This document shows, piece by piece, positions 51,378 to 60,363 of a stretch of 64,000 bases of DNA. Position 1 is the first letter of the stretch, and each line of letters starts with the position of its first letter. Source of the stretch: a bacterium (GTDB taxonomy: Bacteria > Zixibacteria > MSB-5A5 > GN15 > FEB-12); the NCBI GenBank assembly GCA_016708025.1, contig JADJGQ010000002.1:558001-622000 (forward strand), read 5' to 3'. The notes below the pieces were generated by a model. It did not search any database, was not told the DNA's origin, and saw only the letters and a program-made list of their open reading frames with translations. The translations under genes were made by a program, and so were the position numbers.

Positions 51378-52345
51378 AAGCGGAAGAGATGGTCACGTAT
51401 GCCCAGTCGGTGATCCGACAGGAAGCAAAGTCAGTTGCTGCCATGGCTGATCGGCTGAATGGATCATTCAGCGATGCCGTGCAGGCGATCATGGATTGCA
51501 AAGGGCGCGTGATTGTCGCAGGGATGGGGAAGTCCGGACTCATTGGTCGGAAGATCACCGCGACTTTCAATTCAACAGGAGTATCGTCGTTTTTTCTGCA
51601 CCCTGCCGAAGCGGTGCATGGTGATCTTGGATTAGTTCGCTCCGATGACATTATGCTGTTGATCTCCAAGTCCGGTCAGATCGACGATCTCGCGTATATC
51701 ATTGCCGCCGCAAAGCGGATCGGCGTCACGATCATCGTGCTGAATGGAACGCCCAATTCTCCGCTGGCACAGCGCGCCGATATCGTGTTGGATTGCTCGG
51801 TGGAGATGGAAGCGTGCCCGAATAATGTCGTGCCGACCTCATCATCGACCGCCGCGCTGGTAATGGGAGATGCATTGGCGCTCGCGCTGGTCAAGGCGCG
51901 TAATTTCTCACTCGAAGAACTGGCGAGTTATCATCCGGCGGGATTCATCGGCAAACGACTGCTCAAGCATGTCTCCGAAGTGCATCATACCGGCGAGGAG
52001 TTGCCGATCATCACCTCACAGGCGAAGATCACCGAGATGTTGCTGGTGATGACCTCCCGGCGATTGGGGTGTGTGTTTACGATCGATCCTGAGGGGAAAC
52101 CGACCGGCGTTTTTACAGATGGGGATCTTCGGAGATTATTGGAGCGAGGGAAGGACTTCTTTAATCTGACGGCGGATGAAGCGATGCACCGCAATCCGAA
52201 GTCTATCTCTGAATCGGCGATCCTGGATGCGGCGCTGGCGATGATGGAGCGGTATTCGATAACGCAACTGGCGACGGTCGACCAGGATGGTCGGCTGGTC
52301 GGCGTGATCCACCTGCATGACATTCTGAAATCCAAGCTGCTCTAA
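51374..52345 (+). CDS. kdsD: Arabinose-5-phosphate isomerase
   Basis: The protein has 323 residues: a SIS domain (about 25-175, 'VIVAGMGKSGLIGRKITATF', 'FLHPAEAVHGDLGLV', 'VVPTSSSTAALVMGDALALAL' in parts) and two CBS domains (about 205-323, 'PTGVFTDGDLRRLLERG', 'LVGVIHLHDIL'). It makes arabinose-5-phosphate for KdsA. The start is either the TTG at 51374, overlapping the kdsC stop, or the ATG at 51389; I list the longer form. With kdsA and kdsC it completes the route to KDO from ribulose-5-phosphate. Confidence 0.92.
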   Translation: MKAEEMVTYAQSVIRQEAKSVAAMADRLNGSFSDAVQAIMDCKGRVIVAGMGKSGLIGRKITATFNSTGVSSFFLHPAEAVHGDLGLVRSDDIMLLISKSGQIDDLAYIIAAAKRIGVTIIVLNGTPNSPLAQRADIVLDCSVEMEACPNNVVPTSSSTAALVMGDALALALVKARNFSLEELASYHPAGFIGKRLLKHVSEVHHTGEELPIITSQAKITEMLLVMTSRRLGCVFTIDPEGKPTGVFTDGDLRRLLERGKDFFNLTADEAMHRNPKSISESAILDAALAMMERYSITQLATVDQDGRLVGVIHLHDILKSKLL

Positions 52346-52402
52346 GCAGCATAGCAGATAACCCGGGCGTCACGAATCAACTTTCCGGCAGAGGAGAATC
52401 GG

Positions 52403-53032
52403 ATGTTTGAGTCATCGCAACTGGCGATCTTCATGGCGGCAACGCTGGCGCTTAATTTGACCCCCGGACCGGACATGCTGTACACCGCGACACGGTCTCT
52501 CGGCCAGGGGAGACGGGCGGGGATCGCATCAGCGCTGGGGATAGGCGCCGGGACGATCGTACACATTATCGCCGCAACTCTCGGGTTATCCGCAGTGCTC
52601 TCTTACTCGGCATTCACCTTCATGGCGATCAAGTATCTTGGCGCGGCTTACCTGATCTATCTGGGGATCAAGACCTTTCGCAGCAAGGCGCAGTTGCATC
52701 TGGGGAAAAACGTGGCGAAAGAGAGTCTCTCGCGCATCTTCTGGCAGGGAGTGTTAACCAATATTCTCAATCCCAAAGTCGCGCTTTTCTTCCTGTCGTT
52801 TCTGCCACAGTTCGTTGATCCGGAACGAGGATCGGTCGGCTTGCAGTTGGCGACATTGGGAGTGATGTTCGACCTGTCCGGCGTGACCGTGCTGCTGGTG
52901 ATCGCAATAGCGGTAGGGCATGCCTCCAGTTGGTTGGAAAACAGCCCGACATTCCTCAAAGTGCAGAAGTGGTTTACCGGGTCGGTCTTTATTGCGCTTG
53001 GAGCGCGGTTGGCGCTCGCAGACCGGAAATAG
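52403..53032 (+). CDS. LysE/RhtB-family amino acid exporter
   Basis: The protein has 209 residues and six helices. The family mark 'LALNLTPGPDMLYTATRSLG' is near the N-terminus; later 'FWQGVLTNILNPKVALFFLSFLPQF' is nearly invariant in the family. It exports amino acids such as homoserine, threonine or lysine. GAGGAG precedes the ATG. It lies between kdsD and the acyltransferase gene on the same strand and has no clear link to LPS synthesis. Confidence 0.92.
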   Translation: MFESSQLAIFMAATLALNLTPGPDMLYTATRSLGQGRRAGIASALGIGAGTIVHIIAATLGLSAVLSYSAFTFMAIKYLGAAYLIYLGIKTFRSKAQLHLGKNVAKESLSRIFWQGVLTNILNPKVALFFLSFLPQFVDPERGSVGLQLATLGVMFDLSGVTVLLVIAIAVGHASSWLENSPTFLKVQKWFTGSVFIALGARLALADRK

Positions 53033-53061
53033 CATCTCTATGAGATCCAGGTAACACCAAA

Positions 53062-53976
53062 ATGTCGTCGCGAATAATCAAGCGAACCAAGAATACACTT
53101 GTCTACTACCTGACACGTCTCCTCATCTGGAAACTGAATATTCTCCCACGATCATGGTCCATTCGGATAGGAGCATCGCTCGGCAGGCTGGCGTGGCGGA
53201 TGATCGACCGGGACCGCCAGCGCGTCCATCAGAATCTCCAGATCGCCTATGGCAACCGGCTGACCGCGGACGAGCGCGAGGAGATCGGCCGTCGGTTCTT
53301 TATTAATAGTGGGAAGAATCTGGTTGATGTGATCCGTTTTGAAAAACATTTCCGTGATGAGATCCGGCCGCTGGTTGAAGTCGAAGGATTGGAGTATTTC
53401 GAAGCTGCTGCCAAACGGGGGAAAGGGATATTCGGGGTGACCGGCCATTTAGGGAATTTTGAACTATTGGCCGCCTACATGCAGTCGCTCGGATATTCTT
53501 GCGCGGTGATCGGGCGTGAGATGTATGACAAACGGTTGAACGAGCTTCTGGTCCGGAATCGAGAGGCTGTCGGGTTGGTGAATATCGCCACGACCGATTC
53601 ACCCAAAAAGATCGTTGGGTGGCTTCGCAAAGGAGGGGTTGTTGGCGTCCTGATCGACATTGATTCAATGCGGGTACGATCGGCATTCGTCCCATTTTTC
53701 GGGAAACCGGCCAATACGCCGATCGGGCAGTCGATCATCGCGGTCAAGACCGGAGCTGCGCTTTTGCCGGTTGCTTGCCTCAGAACGGCTAACGATCGGT
53801 ATAAAGTGATCATTCGTCCGGAGGTGCAATTTGAGCGGACGGGGGATGTCGAGAAAGACGCTTACCAGGCTACCTTACTCTGCACCAAGGCATTAGAGGA
53901 AATGATCGATAGTCACCGCGACCAGTGGATCTGGATTCATACCCGCTGGAACAGCCGCCCGGAAAATCTGCCTTGA
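53062..53976 (+). CDS. Lipid A acyltransferase, LpxL/HtrB family
   Basis: The protein has 304 residues with an N-terminal membrane-near segment and the LPLAT fold. The catalytic His-x4-Glu is 'GHLGNFELL' (about residues 134-140), followed by 'VIGREMYDKRLNELL', 'VGVLIDIDSMRVRSAFVPFF' and 'GAALLPVACLR'. It adds a secondary acyl chain to KDO-lipid A. Most members have 'GHxGNWE', while here Phe replaces Trp. Its place between kdsACD and lptC fits LPS maturation. Confidence 0.88.
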   Translation: MSSRIIKRTKNTLVYYLTRLLIWKLNILPRSWSIRIGASLGRLAWRMIDRDRQRVHQNLQIAYGNRLTADEREEIGRRFFINSGKNLVDVIRFEKHFRDEIRPLVEVEGLEYFEAAAKRGKGIFGVTGHLGNFELLAAYMQSLGYSCAVIGREMYDKRLNELLVRNREAVGLVNIATTDSPKKIVGWLRKGGVVGVLIDIDSMRVRSAFVPFFGKPANTPIGQSIIAVKTGAALLPVACLRTANDRYKVIIRPEVQFERTGDVEKDAYQATLLCTKALEEMIDSHRDQWIWIHTRWNSRPENLP

Positions 53977-54024
53977 CTCTCGACTGATTATCCCCATGTT
54001 GTCTGCCGATAGATAAAGACTATT

Positions 54025-54582
54025 ATGGCGAACTACCTAAGAATCATACTACTCGGACTTACGACGGCGATATTGGCCGGCTGCTCGAACCATGAGAGTT
54101 CGACCAAGACCGATATTGTGGTTGATTCCAGCCGTCCGGATACCGAGATGCGCGGCGCCACAATAGACCTGCTTGAAGGGGAGCGAGTTACCACTCGAAT
54201 TGATGCCGACCGAATTCTCAAGTTCGACGCCAAAGACTCTACGATGGGTTACGTTGTTCACGCTGAGTTTTTTGATTCGCTTGGCAATATCACTTCGCGA
54301 CTGGACGGAGACTCCGCCTATATTCGAGAAACCAGCAACCATATGCATGTCTATGGGCACGTGGTAGTTGTCTCGGAAGATCACTCAATGCTGGAAACCG
54401 ACTACCTGCACTGGAATCCGGATATCGAGAAGATCCAGACCGATGCCTATGTCAAGGTTACCAGAAAAGGGGATGTGGTTACCGGCTGGGGATTGGAAGC
54501 GGATCAGAAGTTGACCCGGATCAAAGTGCTGAGACAAGTCTCCGGGACTATTCACAATACCGATGAGATAGACAGCATGTAA
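54025..54582 (+). CDS. lptC: LPS export protein LptC
   Basis: The protein has 185 residues. The N-terminus is a lipoprotein-like signal (ILAGCS) rather than the single anchor helix of E. coli LptC. The beta-jellyroll body has 'STMGYVVHAEFFDSLGNITS', 'LETDYLHWNPDIEKIQTDAY' and 'DVVTGWGLEADQKLTRIKVL', the standard LptC/YrbK pattern. It carries LPS from LptBFG to LptA in the periplasm. It is the last gene of the KDO/LPS cluster; a palindromic repeat and a terminator follow. LptA and LptB are not in the window. Confidence 0.88.
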   Translation: MANYLRIILLGLTTAILAGCSNHESSTKTDIVVDSSRPDTEMRGATIDLLEGERVTTRIDADRILKFDAKDSTMGYVVHAEFFDSLGNITSRLDGDSAYIRETSNHMHVYGHVVVVSEDHSMLETDYLHWNPDIEKIQTDAYVKVTRKGDVVTGWGLEADQKLTRIKVLRQVSGTIHNTDEIDSM

Positions 54583-54595
54583 TGGTCATTGTGAC

Positions 54596-54649
54596 TTGCG
54601 CGGCACACCTCCCGGTGTGCCCGGGCAAACGAGGACGTTTGCCGCGCAA
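54596..54649. repeat. Three-way palindromic element
   Basis: TTGCGCGG (54596-54603) pairs with CCGCGCAA (54642-54649). Inside are two hairpins, CACAC/GTGTG (54604-54619) and GGCAAAC/GTTTGCC (54624-54643). The fold is a three-way junction. It lies right after lptC and just before a terminator, and looks like an interspersed intergenic repeat. Confidence 0.7.
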
Positions 54650-54668
54650 TAGCAGAGAGGTTATCCAC

Positions 54669-54693
54669 AACCGGCGAGACCGCCGGTTTTTTT
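54669..54693 (+). terminator. Intrinsic terminator of the KDO/LPS cluster
   Basis: AACCGGCG - AGAC - CGCCGGTT hairpin followed by a run of T residues, downstream of lptC. Confidence 0.93.
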
Positions 54694-54764
54694 GTGACAT
54701 TTAGAGACCCTTTTTCCTTTTTGCTTGCCTGACTCTCGATCTTGCCGTTTACTGTTATCCCGGA

Positions 54765-55364
54765 ATGAATATCCCAACAGATGACCAAATATCTCGTCTT
54801 TCCTATGGAAGGGAGCAGACTGTGCAGAACCGATTCAGGGAGATGGATTGCTTTGTCCTGGCCGGGGGAAAAAGCAACCAGGAGAGAGATTTTCAGCCCG
54901 ATGGTGACCTGACGCGCCTTGAGCGAGGGTACCGTCGCTATGCTGCGGTCTTTGAGCGTGTGACGCTGGTGCTGAAGAAGGACCAGGCGCGCGAGCAATA
55001 TCTCAATTATCCGTATGTGTGCGACGAATCAACCGAGCATGGCGCCGTGCATGGGATCGAAGAAGCATTGCGGCAGTCCGGGTCGGATGCGGTTTTTATC
55101 GGATCGACCGAGATCCGGGATTTCCCGCTCGAACTGGTAGTGGAACTGGTCAGGAATTACCAGGGAGAGTCGTTCCTGGGGTACCAGTCAGTTCACCAGG
55201 GAGTGGCACAGCCGTTGTTCGGCATCTACAGCAAAAAGCTGGTTGAATCGCTGAATGAAGGCAAGGCGGCCGATCTGACTGAGCTGATGCAACTACTGGC
55301 CCGCGATGGAAAGTTGCTGCCGCTTCCCGATCCGACATTGGCTGAACAGCTCAACCTGCGCTAG
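54765..55364 (+). CDS. MobA-like nucleotidyltransferase
   Basis: The protein has 199 residues. 'MDCFVLAGGKSNQERDFQ' (about 27-44) resembles the LAGGxSxRMGxDK site of molybdenum cofactor guanylyltransferases, but the Arg-Met-Gly part is missing. Later segments include 'HGAVHGIEEALRQSGSDAVF' and 'QGVAQPLFGIYSKKLVESLN', the second typical of MobA ('QPLxGLY'). It may act in cofactor synthesis or have lost catalysis. The ATG at 54843 is an alternative start, but the GGGAG there is too close to be a Shine-Dalgarno, so the longer form is listed. Confidence 0.7.
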   Translation: MNIPTDDQISRLSYGREQTVQNRFREMDCFVLAGGKSNQERDFQPDGDLTRLERGYRRYAAVFERVTLVLKKDQAREQYLNYPYVCDESTEHGAVHGIEEALRQSGSDAVFIGSTEIRDFPLELVVELVRNYQGESFLGYQSVHQGVAQPLFGIYSKKLVESLNEGKAADLTELMQLLARDGKLLPLPDPTLAEQLNLR

Positions 55365-55440
55365 TGTTTGTGGACCGAATTTTGCAGCCGCTGACGCGTT
55401 CAGCCGGCTGACGGATTTCTATTCTATATATCCGCAGCTC

Positions 55441-56940
55441 TTATCTGATCAGCAGCATTTTTCGTGTCAGTTCCAATTCTCCCGCCGACATTCTGTACAA
55501 GTAGACTCCGCTGGCAACCTCCTGGCCGCTCTCATCGCGTCCATCCCATTCCACAACATGTTGTCCGGCAGATAGCTGGTCTTTGACCAGAGTACGAACC
55601 GACTGCCCCAGCAGATTGAATACTTCAATTTTCACCTGCGATCTGGAGGGTAACGAGAATCGAATTGTCGTGTTAGGGTTAAATGGATTTGGGTAGTTCT
55701 GTCGCAATTCGAAGTCATCGGGCAGCATGTCACCGCGTTCGTCGTCATCAACATCGACTGGTATATTCGAGGTGAAAGCGGCGTACACACCGGTGGACGA
55801 TATAGCGGACATCACTTCGTTTTGCGCAGTATCGACAGCTCCACCGGACACGAGTGCAGACGCGCCTAGCAAGATGCCGTTGGTACGTCAGCCACAGCGA
55901 CGCCGGGCCAGCTTGCCGTGAGCTGGTCCCCAATCCGGTGGCGATCACAGGAAAGGTGGTAGTGAGCAGCATGGTGCGGCCGGTGGATGCCATTCCGGTG
56001 TCCAGATTTACCTGACAGGCTCCACCAGGTCCATGCATGATCGATCCAGAACCGTTTCCAAGTTGCGTGCGGAAATTGAACGGCACAGCAAAGGGAGCGT
56101 TGTTATTATCCAGAGCGTGAATGGTGAACTGGCCGATTGCTGTGAGGCTATCAGTGAGCGTGGCTATGTAATCATTCGCTGCCAAGGAGAGCTGAATGGA
56201 ATCACCTGAGGACGATGTCACCGCACAAGCGGTGGCACCAGAAGGGGAGCGCGGCACGCAATTGTCCGACGGAATCCAGATCGGGCACCTCGGCCGAAAC
56301 CGATACCCAGGTGGGCTGATTAGAGAACCTTCTCGCCGCAGTAATATAAGTGCGGCCCGATGCAACAATGGTATCGGGTGAACTGTTGCTCATTCCCAGC
56401 AGGCGAATCAGACCACTATCTGAAGTATTTCCCTGGTCAATTGCGATTCCAGAATTGGCAATTTTGGCGACAACATTGATATTGCCGAGGGGCATCACCG
56501 GTCCCAGTCGCACGCTCTTCGTTCTGCGCGACGGTGCACTGAGGTCGGATCGAAATAGGACCTGAGCGCCTACGTCATAATCGAGGTTTACCAGGTCATT
56601 GTTGGGACCAACTAAGTGCTCTTCACCTGGGGGCAGGAGTCTTTCCGAGGGGAGTCGAATGGGCGCGAATATTGGTACGGCGGTGTAGTACCCTTCGAAA
56701 TCCTGCTCAAACCATTCCCAACAAGACATTCCACGAACTTGAAAGTGCAGGTTGTTCCAACAGGAAGGGAAGGAGTAGCGGTTCTCATTGGACATTTCGG
56801 ACTGATATGGACTGGCAAGCGGGAGCGGGTACTGACTATCCATAAACCCGTAGTTGGTGATGAGCGCGCATCTTCCAGAGTCCGCGAATAGGCCGGTGCC
56901 AAGTAGATATTCACCTAAAATCCAAAACCAAAGGGGACCA
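55441..56940 (-). pseudogene. Secreted protein gene broken by frameshifts, T9SS-type/FlgD-like C-terminus
   Basis: Coding signal on the minus strand passes through three frames. From about 56940 to 56245 it reads 'GLFADSGRCALITNYGFMDS' and on to 'TWVSVSAEVPDLDSV'. After a shift in the CCCC run at 56244-56247 it reads 'GATACAVTSSSGDSIQLSLA' to about 55890. After a second shift it reads 'ILLGASALVSGGAVDTAQNE' and ends in a C-terminal domain with 'LRQNYPNPFNPNTTIRFSLP' and 'SGVYLYRMSAGELELTRKML'. The last part is the sorting or FlgD-like domain common in FCB secreted proteins. Because it runs into low-quality sequence, the shifts may be assembly errors rather than true mutations. Confidence 0.75.
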
Positions 56941-56943
56941 CTT

Positions 56944-58443
56944 TAGGCGGGGGGGGGCGGTGTAGGTGAATCACTACATCCAGGGATTTCACCACGAATA
57001 CTCCCTGCTATCGTCACATTGCCGAACCACTTACGGGGCATCCCCCCCCCCCCCCGCCCCGCCCCCCCCCCCCCCCCCGCGGGCCCCCGGGCCGGGCCTG
57101 TTGTCTGCCCAGAATCCGGTACCGGTTGGGGGTGGCGGGGGCGCCGGGCGGCCCCCCCGCGGGCGGACAGGCGGCCGCCCCCCACGGAAAACACCCCCAA
57201 ACAAACCCCGCCCCCCCCCCCCCCCCCCCCCCACCCCCCACCCCCCCGGAAAAAGTTTGTCCCCCTCAACCGGAACCCCCCCCCCGGGTGTTGTAGGGGG
57301 AACGGCATAATCTAACCACCCCCCCCGTATTTTCCCCCCCCTTCCACCCCCCGGGGGGGGAGGCCCCGGGAAGGGAAGGCGCCCCACGGGGGGCCCGTGG
57401 TTGGGTACAAGGAAGGGGGGGGATTTAGTTTTGGGCGGGGGGCGGGGGGGGGTGGCCGCTGGTCGACTGTCGGGCCATGGAAAAGCATGAGCATGGGCAA
57501 GGCCGCGGCCCGGGCCCGCGGGGGCCCGGGGGGGGCGGGGCGGCGGGGGCCCAAAAGGGAGGGCGGGGGGGGGGGGGGGGGGGCGGGGCGGGGGGGGGGG
57601 GGGCCCGCCACCGGGAGTCCGGAGCGGTGGCTCCGCCAGGGGGGGGGCGGCCGCGGCGGGCGGCAGGAGCACAGAGAAAACCACACCCACCACAAAAACC
57701 CAAGAGGCCAAAGGAACAGAGGGAGAGCGAAACCCCCCAGAACCCCCTGGGGAGGAGCCGGAAACAAGAGGACGAAGTTAGACCGAAAAGACCCGCAGGG
57801 GGGTCCCCCCCCGGCCCGCGCGGAAGAAAAGAAGTGGACACCAAACCAGGAAGAAGAGAGACCACCCCCGGGCAGAGGCCCCCCCCCCCAAGCCAGAGCC
57901 AGGGGGGGCGCCAGCACCGCCACCCCGGCGTACCCCGAGAATTGCCGGGTCGTAAAGAAAGATCCCAAATACCGCTGTTTGTGTCTGAGAACCCACACAA
58001 CCCGAAGACCCCGCGGGGGGGGGATATCCGGGGCCGCCGGGCGGAGGGGAAGGCCCCCCCCCCCGGGCGGGGGGGGTGCCGGGGGGGGGGGGCCCAGGGG
58101 GGGCCCCCGGGGTCGCGACGATCCGGCGGCCACCGGGGGGGGCCGCGGGGGGGGAGGGAACCCCCCCCCCCCCGGAGGGCGGCCCCACGGCGCCGCCCCC
58201 CCACCCCGCGCGGGCGGACTCCCCCCGCCCGAGGCGCGCAGCGCCCGGCCGGGGGGGGGCGCCGGCCGGGGGGGGGGCCCACACACCGGGCGGCCCGAAA
58301 AAACGGGGGGGGGGGGGGGGGGGGGGGGCGGGGGGGCGCCGCCAGTGGGAGGATGGAAAGGGCCACCACCTTTTAGCAGCCCCACGGTGACGGCTTGGAA
58401 GGGGAAAGGGGGCTCCGTGGGAGGCAGCGGGGGGGGACCCTCG
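56944..58443. other. G/C homopolymer-rich block, probably assembly artefact inside a gene
   Basis: About 1.5 kb is dominated by runs of G or C (many of 8-25 bases) unlike anything else in the window. Islands of normal sequence remain: 57000-57040 on the minus strand reads 'KWFGNVTIAGSIRGEIPGCS', which fits the broken gene downstream. A strong promoter on the minus strand sits right at the other edge. The block therefore seems to replace or corrupt the 5' half of that secreted-protein gene. Long open frames here are only an effect of composition. Confidence 0.75.
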
Positions 58444-58454
58444 CGCTACACTAT

Positions 58455-58482
58455 AATATAGACCATTTTAATCCATTGTCAA
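58455..58482 (-). promoter_or_regulatory. Promoter at the 5' edge of the broken secreted gene
   Basis: On the minus strand TTGACA (58477-58482), a 16-base spacer and TATATT (58455-58460), a near-consensus match, pointing into the homopolymer block. It supports a gene of about 3 kb running from here to 55441. Confidence 0.75.
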
Positions 58483-58541
58483 TTTCTAAATCACCTACCA
58501 GTCCTTCTGCCATCTAATTGCTGCGATCTCGGGCGAAAATT

Positions 58542-58922
58542 ATGCACATACAGAGACTGGCAGCATTTTTCGACTATACCCCGACGCAATTGAAGGCGAT
58601 GGGGATATTGACGGTCACAGCGATCCTGTTGACCGGCTACCTGCTGATCCGTTCCTATGCCGAACCGACTCCACAGGCAGTCTCCATGCCCGTCTTTTTG
58701 GGCGAGGATCAGAAGTTCACCGGGATATTTCTGATCGACCCAAACACCTCTCCCGCTGATTCGCTTGAATTGCTGCCGGGAATCGGGCGGACGCTGGCTG
58801 ATCGAATAGTCGAATACCGACAGCAACATCGGTTTGAACAGGAGATCGATATCACCGAAGTGAAAGGGATCGGGCCGAAATTGTACGAGCGGATCAAACC
58901 ATACCTGAGGGTCAAACGATGA
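58542..58922 (+). CDS. ComEA-like helix-hairpin-helix protein
   Basis: The protein has 126 residues. One membrane helix (about 20-38, MGILTVTAILLTGYLLI) is followed by a short linker and two helix-hairpin-helix units: 'DPNTSPADSLELLPGIGRTL' and 'DITEVKGIGPKLYERIKPYL', the ComEA pattern. Such proteins bind DNA outside the inner membrane during uptake. A TTG at 58518 is in frame, but the ATG at 58542 starts just before the membrane segment. The last four bases overlap the PilM-like gene, hinting at a DNA uptake or pilus function for the pair. Confidence 0.82.
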   Translation: MHIQRLAAFFDYTPTQLKAMGILTVTAILLTGYLLIRSYAEPTPQAVSMPVFLGEDQKFTGIFLIDPNTSPADSLELLPGIGRTLADRIVEYRQQHRFEQEIDITEVKGIGPKLYERIKPYLRVKR

Positions 58923-59752
58923 GTGCGATCCTGGGGATCGATCTGCGTGGTCCGACCATCTGTACCGCATCGGTTGGCGAAACAAACGGTCGTCGCACGA
59001 TTCTCTGGCTGGCCCAGGCGCCAGTGTCTGAGCGGATGCAGTATCCTGATAAGGTGACGCTCGCCCTGGCGATCCCGGATGACTCGGTGATGGTGAAATA
59101 CTACCAGATGCCGACTGTCGCCGGTAGCGATGTGGAACTTCGGCTGCAATTTGAAATGGAGCAGTCGTTGCTGGATGATGCCGACCAATTTCGTTTCGAC
59201 ACGATCAGGACCAGTCTGCCGGACAGGTATCTTGGGCTGATCTGCCGCAAATCAGGTCTGGCTGCATTGCAGCAGAGGCTGGCTATTAGCGAAGAAGCGC
59301 CCAGTATATCGCTGGCCAGGGGAGTGGCATTGGCGCGCGGATTCCGTGCATTCTGTAAAGTACCCGGTGGGGAGTTGATCGGTCTGGTGGATATAACGCC
59401 GGATTCGCTGTCACTCTGTCTGTTGTATCGCGCGGAGATCATCGCCCTCGGGCATTTGAAACTGGAAGGGTACGAGCCGGCGGACGAGATGTCGGTGAAA
59501 CGGTTGGCGATGGAGATCAAAACGCTGGTCTCGTTTAAGCTGGCCTCGGTGGCAGAAATGGGACTATCGATCCCGATGTCTTCGCTGTCGCTTTCCGGCG
59601 ATTTTTCGGATCAATTGCTCGAGCAGATCGAACGGTACTTTCCGACCGGGGTACACCGCGTGGAGGTGAACCGAGCGGCATTGGGGCCAGGGCTGGAGAT
59701 GTCGAACCGTCCGGAGCTGTTTCTCCCGGCTCTGGGGATGACGGTCATTTAG
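58919..59752 (+). CDS. PilM-like actin-fold protein
   Basis: The protein has 277 residues. The N-terminal 'AILGIDLRGPTICTASVGE' fits the phosphate-1 loop of actin-like ATPases. 'TLALAIPDDSVMVKYYQMPT' and 'VELRLQFEMEQSLLDDADQF' correspond to PilM segments before the helix that meets PilN; 'LIGLVDITPDSLSLCLLYRA' is the second phosphate loop. It lacks a clear PilN/PilO neighbour. Coupled to a ComEA-like gene by a four-base overlap, it may form part of a type IV pilus-like DNA uptake apparatus. The assignment is by pattern only. Confidence 0.65.
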   Translation: MSAILGIDLRGPTICTASVGETNGRRTILWLAQAPVSERMQYPDKVTLALAIPDDSVMVKYYQMPTVAGSDVELRLQFEMEQSLLDDADQFRFDTIRTSLPDRYLGLICRKSGLAALQQRLAISEEAPSISLARGVALARGFRAFCKVPGGELIGLVDITPDSLSLCLLYRAEIIALGHLKLEGYEPADEMSVKRLAMEIKTLVSFKLASVAEMGLSIPMSSLSLSGDFSDQLLEQIERYFPTGVHRVEVNRAALGPGLEMSNRPELFLPALGMTVI

Positions 59753-59753
59753 C

Positions 59754-59782
59754 TTGCCATTGGACAGTCCGACCAGTATGTT
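59754..59782 (+). promoter_or_regulatory. Promoter of coaD
   Basis: TTGCCA (59754-59759), a 17-base spacer and TATGTT (59777-59782). Transcription would start about 27 bases before the ATG at 59816. Confidence 0.65.
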
Positions 59783-59815
59783 TTTTCAACCTTAAACTCA
59801 ACCAGACATCACGTT

Positions 59816-60337
59816 ATGGCCAAAGCAGTACGTACACGCGCGGTTTATCCGGGTTCTTTCGACCCGACCACCAATGGACATCTTTCACTGATCGACCGGG
59901 GATCCTGGCTATTCGATGAACTGATCGTGGCAGTCGCCACCGCTCCGAGCAAAAACGTGTTGTTCACCGCCGAAGAACGACTCGGGTTCATGAAGCAGTC
60001 GGTGGCGAAACTGCAGAATGCGAAGCGGATCAAGGTGGTCGGCTTTGATGGTCTCTTGGCCGATTTTGTGCAGGAGATCAAGGCGAACGCGATCATCAGA
60101 GGGCTTCGCGCAGTCTCAGATTTTGAGTACGAGTTTCAGATGGCGCTGATGAATCGCAAATTGGTGCGCGAAGTTGAGACGGTCTTTTTGATGCCGTCGC
60201 TTTCGTGGGTTTATCTGTCATCCTCGATCGTGCGGGAAGTGGCGAAAAACGGCGGTGATGTGACGGGGCTGGTGCCGACAGTTGTCAAGCAGGCACTGGT
60301 GAGGAAGTTTAAAAGCAATTCTAAGCGTCGCCGTTGA
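59816..60337 (+). CDS. coaD: Phosphopantetheine adenylyltransferase
   Basis: The protein has 173 residues. Nucleotidyltransferase motifs are in place: 'VYPGSFDPTTNGHLSLIDRG' with the TxGH site, 'IIRGLRAVSDFEYEFQMALM' and 'YLSSSIVREVAKNGGDVTG' with the SSSxxRE site. It catalyses the fourth step of coenzyme A synthesis in the cytoplasm. The tail is basic (KFKSNSKRRR). It has its own promoter and no clear Shine-Dalgarno. Confidence 0.97.
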   Translation: MAKAVRTRAVYPGSFDPTTNGHLSLIDRGSWLFDELIVAVATAPSKNVLFTAEERLGFMKQSVAKLQNAKRIKVVGFDGLLADFVQEIKANAIIRGLRAVSDFEYEFQMALMNRKLVREVETVFLMPSLSWVYLSSSIVREVAKNGGDVTGLVPTVVKQALVRKFKSNSKRRR

Positions 60338-60363
60338 GCAGTGTCCATTCTATGGCACATCCA

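Noticed and set aside
57312..58461. Very long open frames on both strands (up to 357 codons) in the G/C block
   Set aside because: They consist of Pro/Gly/Arg runs from homopolymers, occur in several frames at once and have no start signals.
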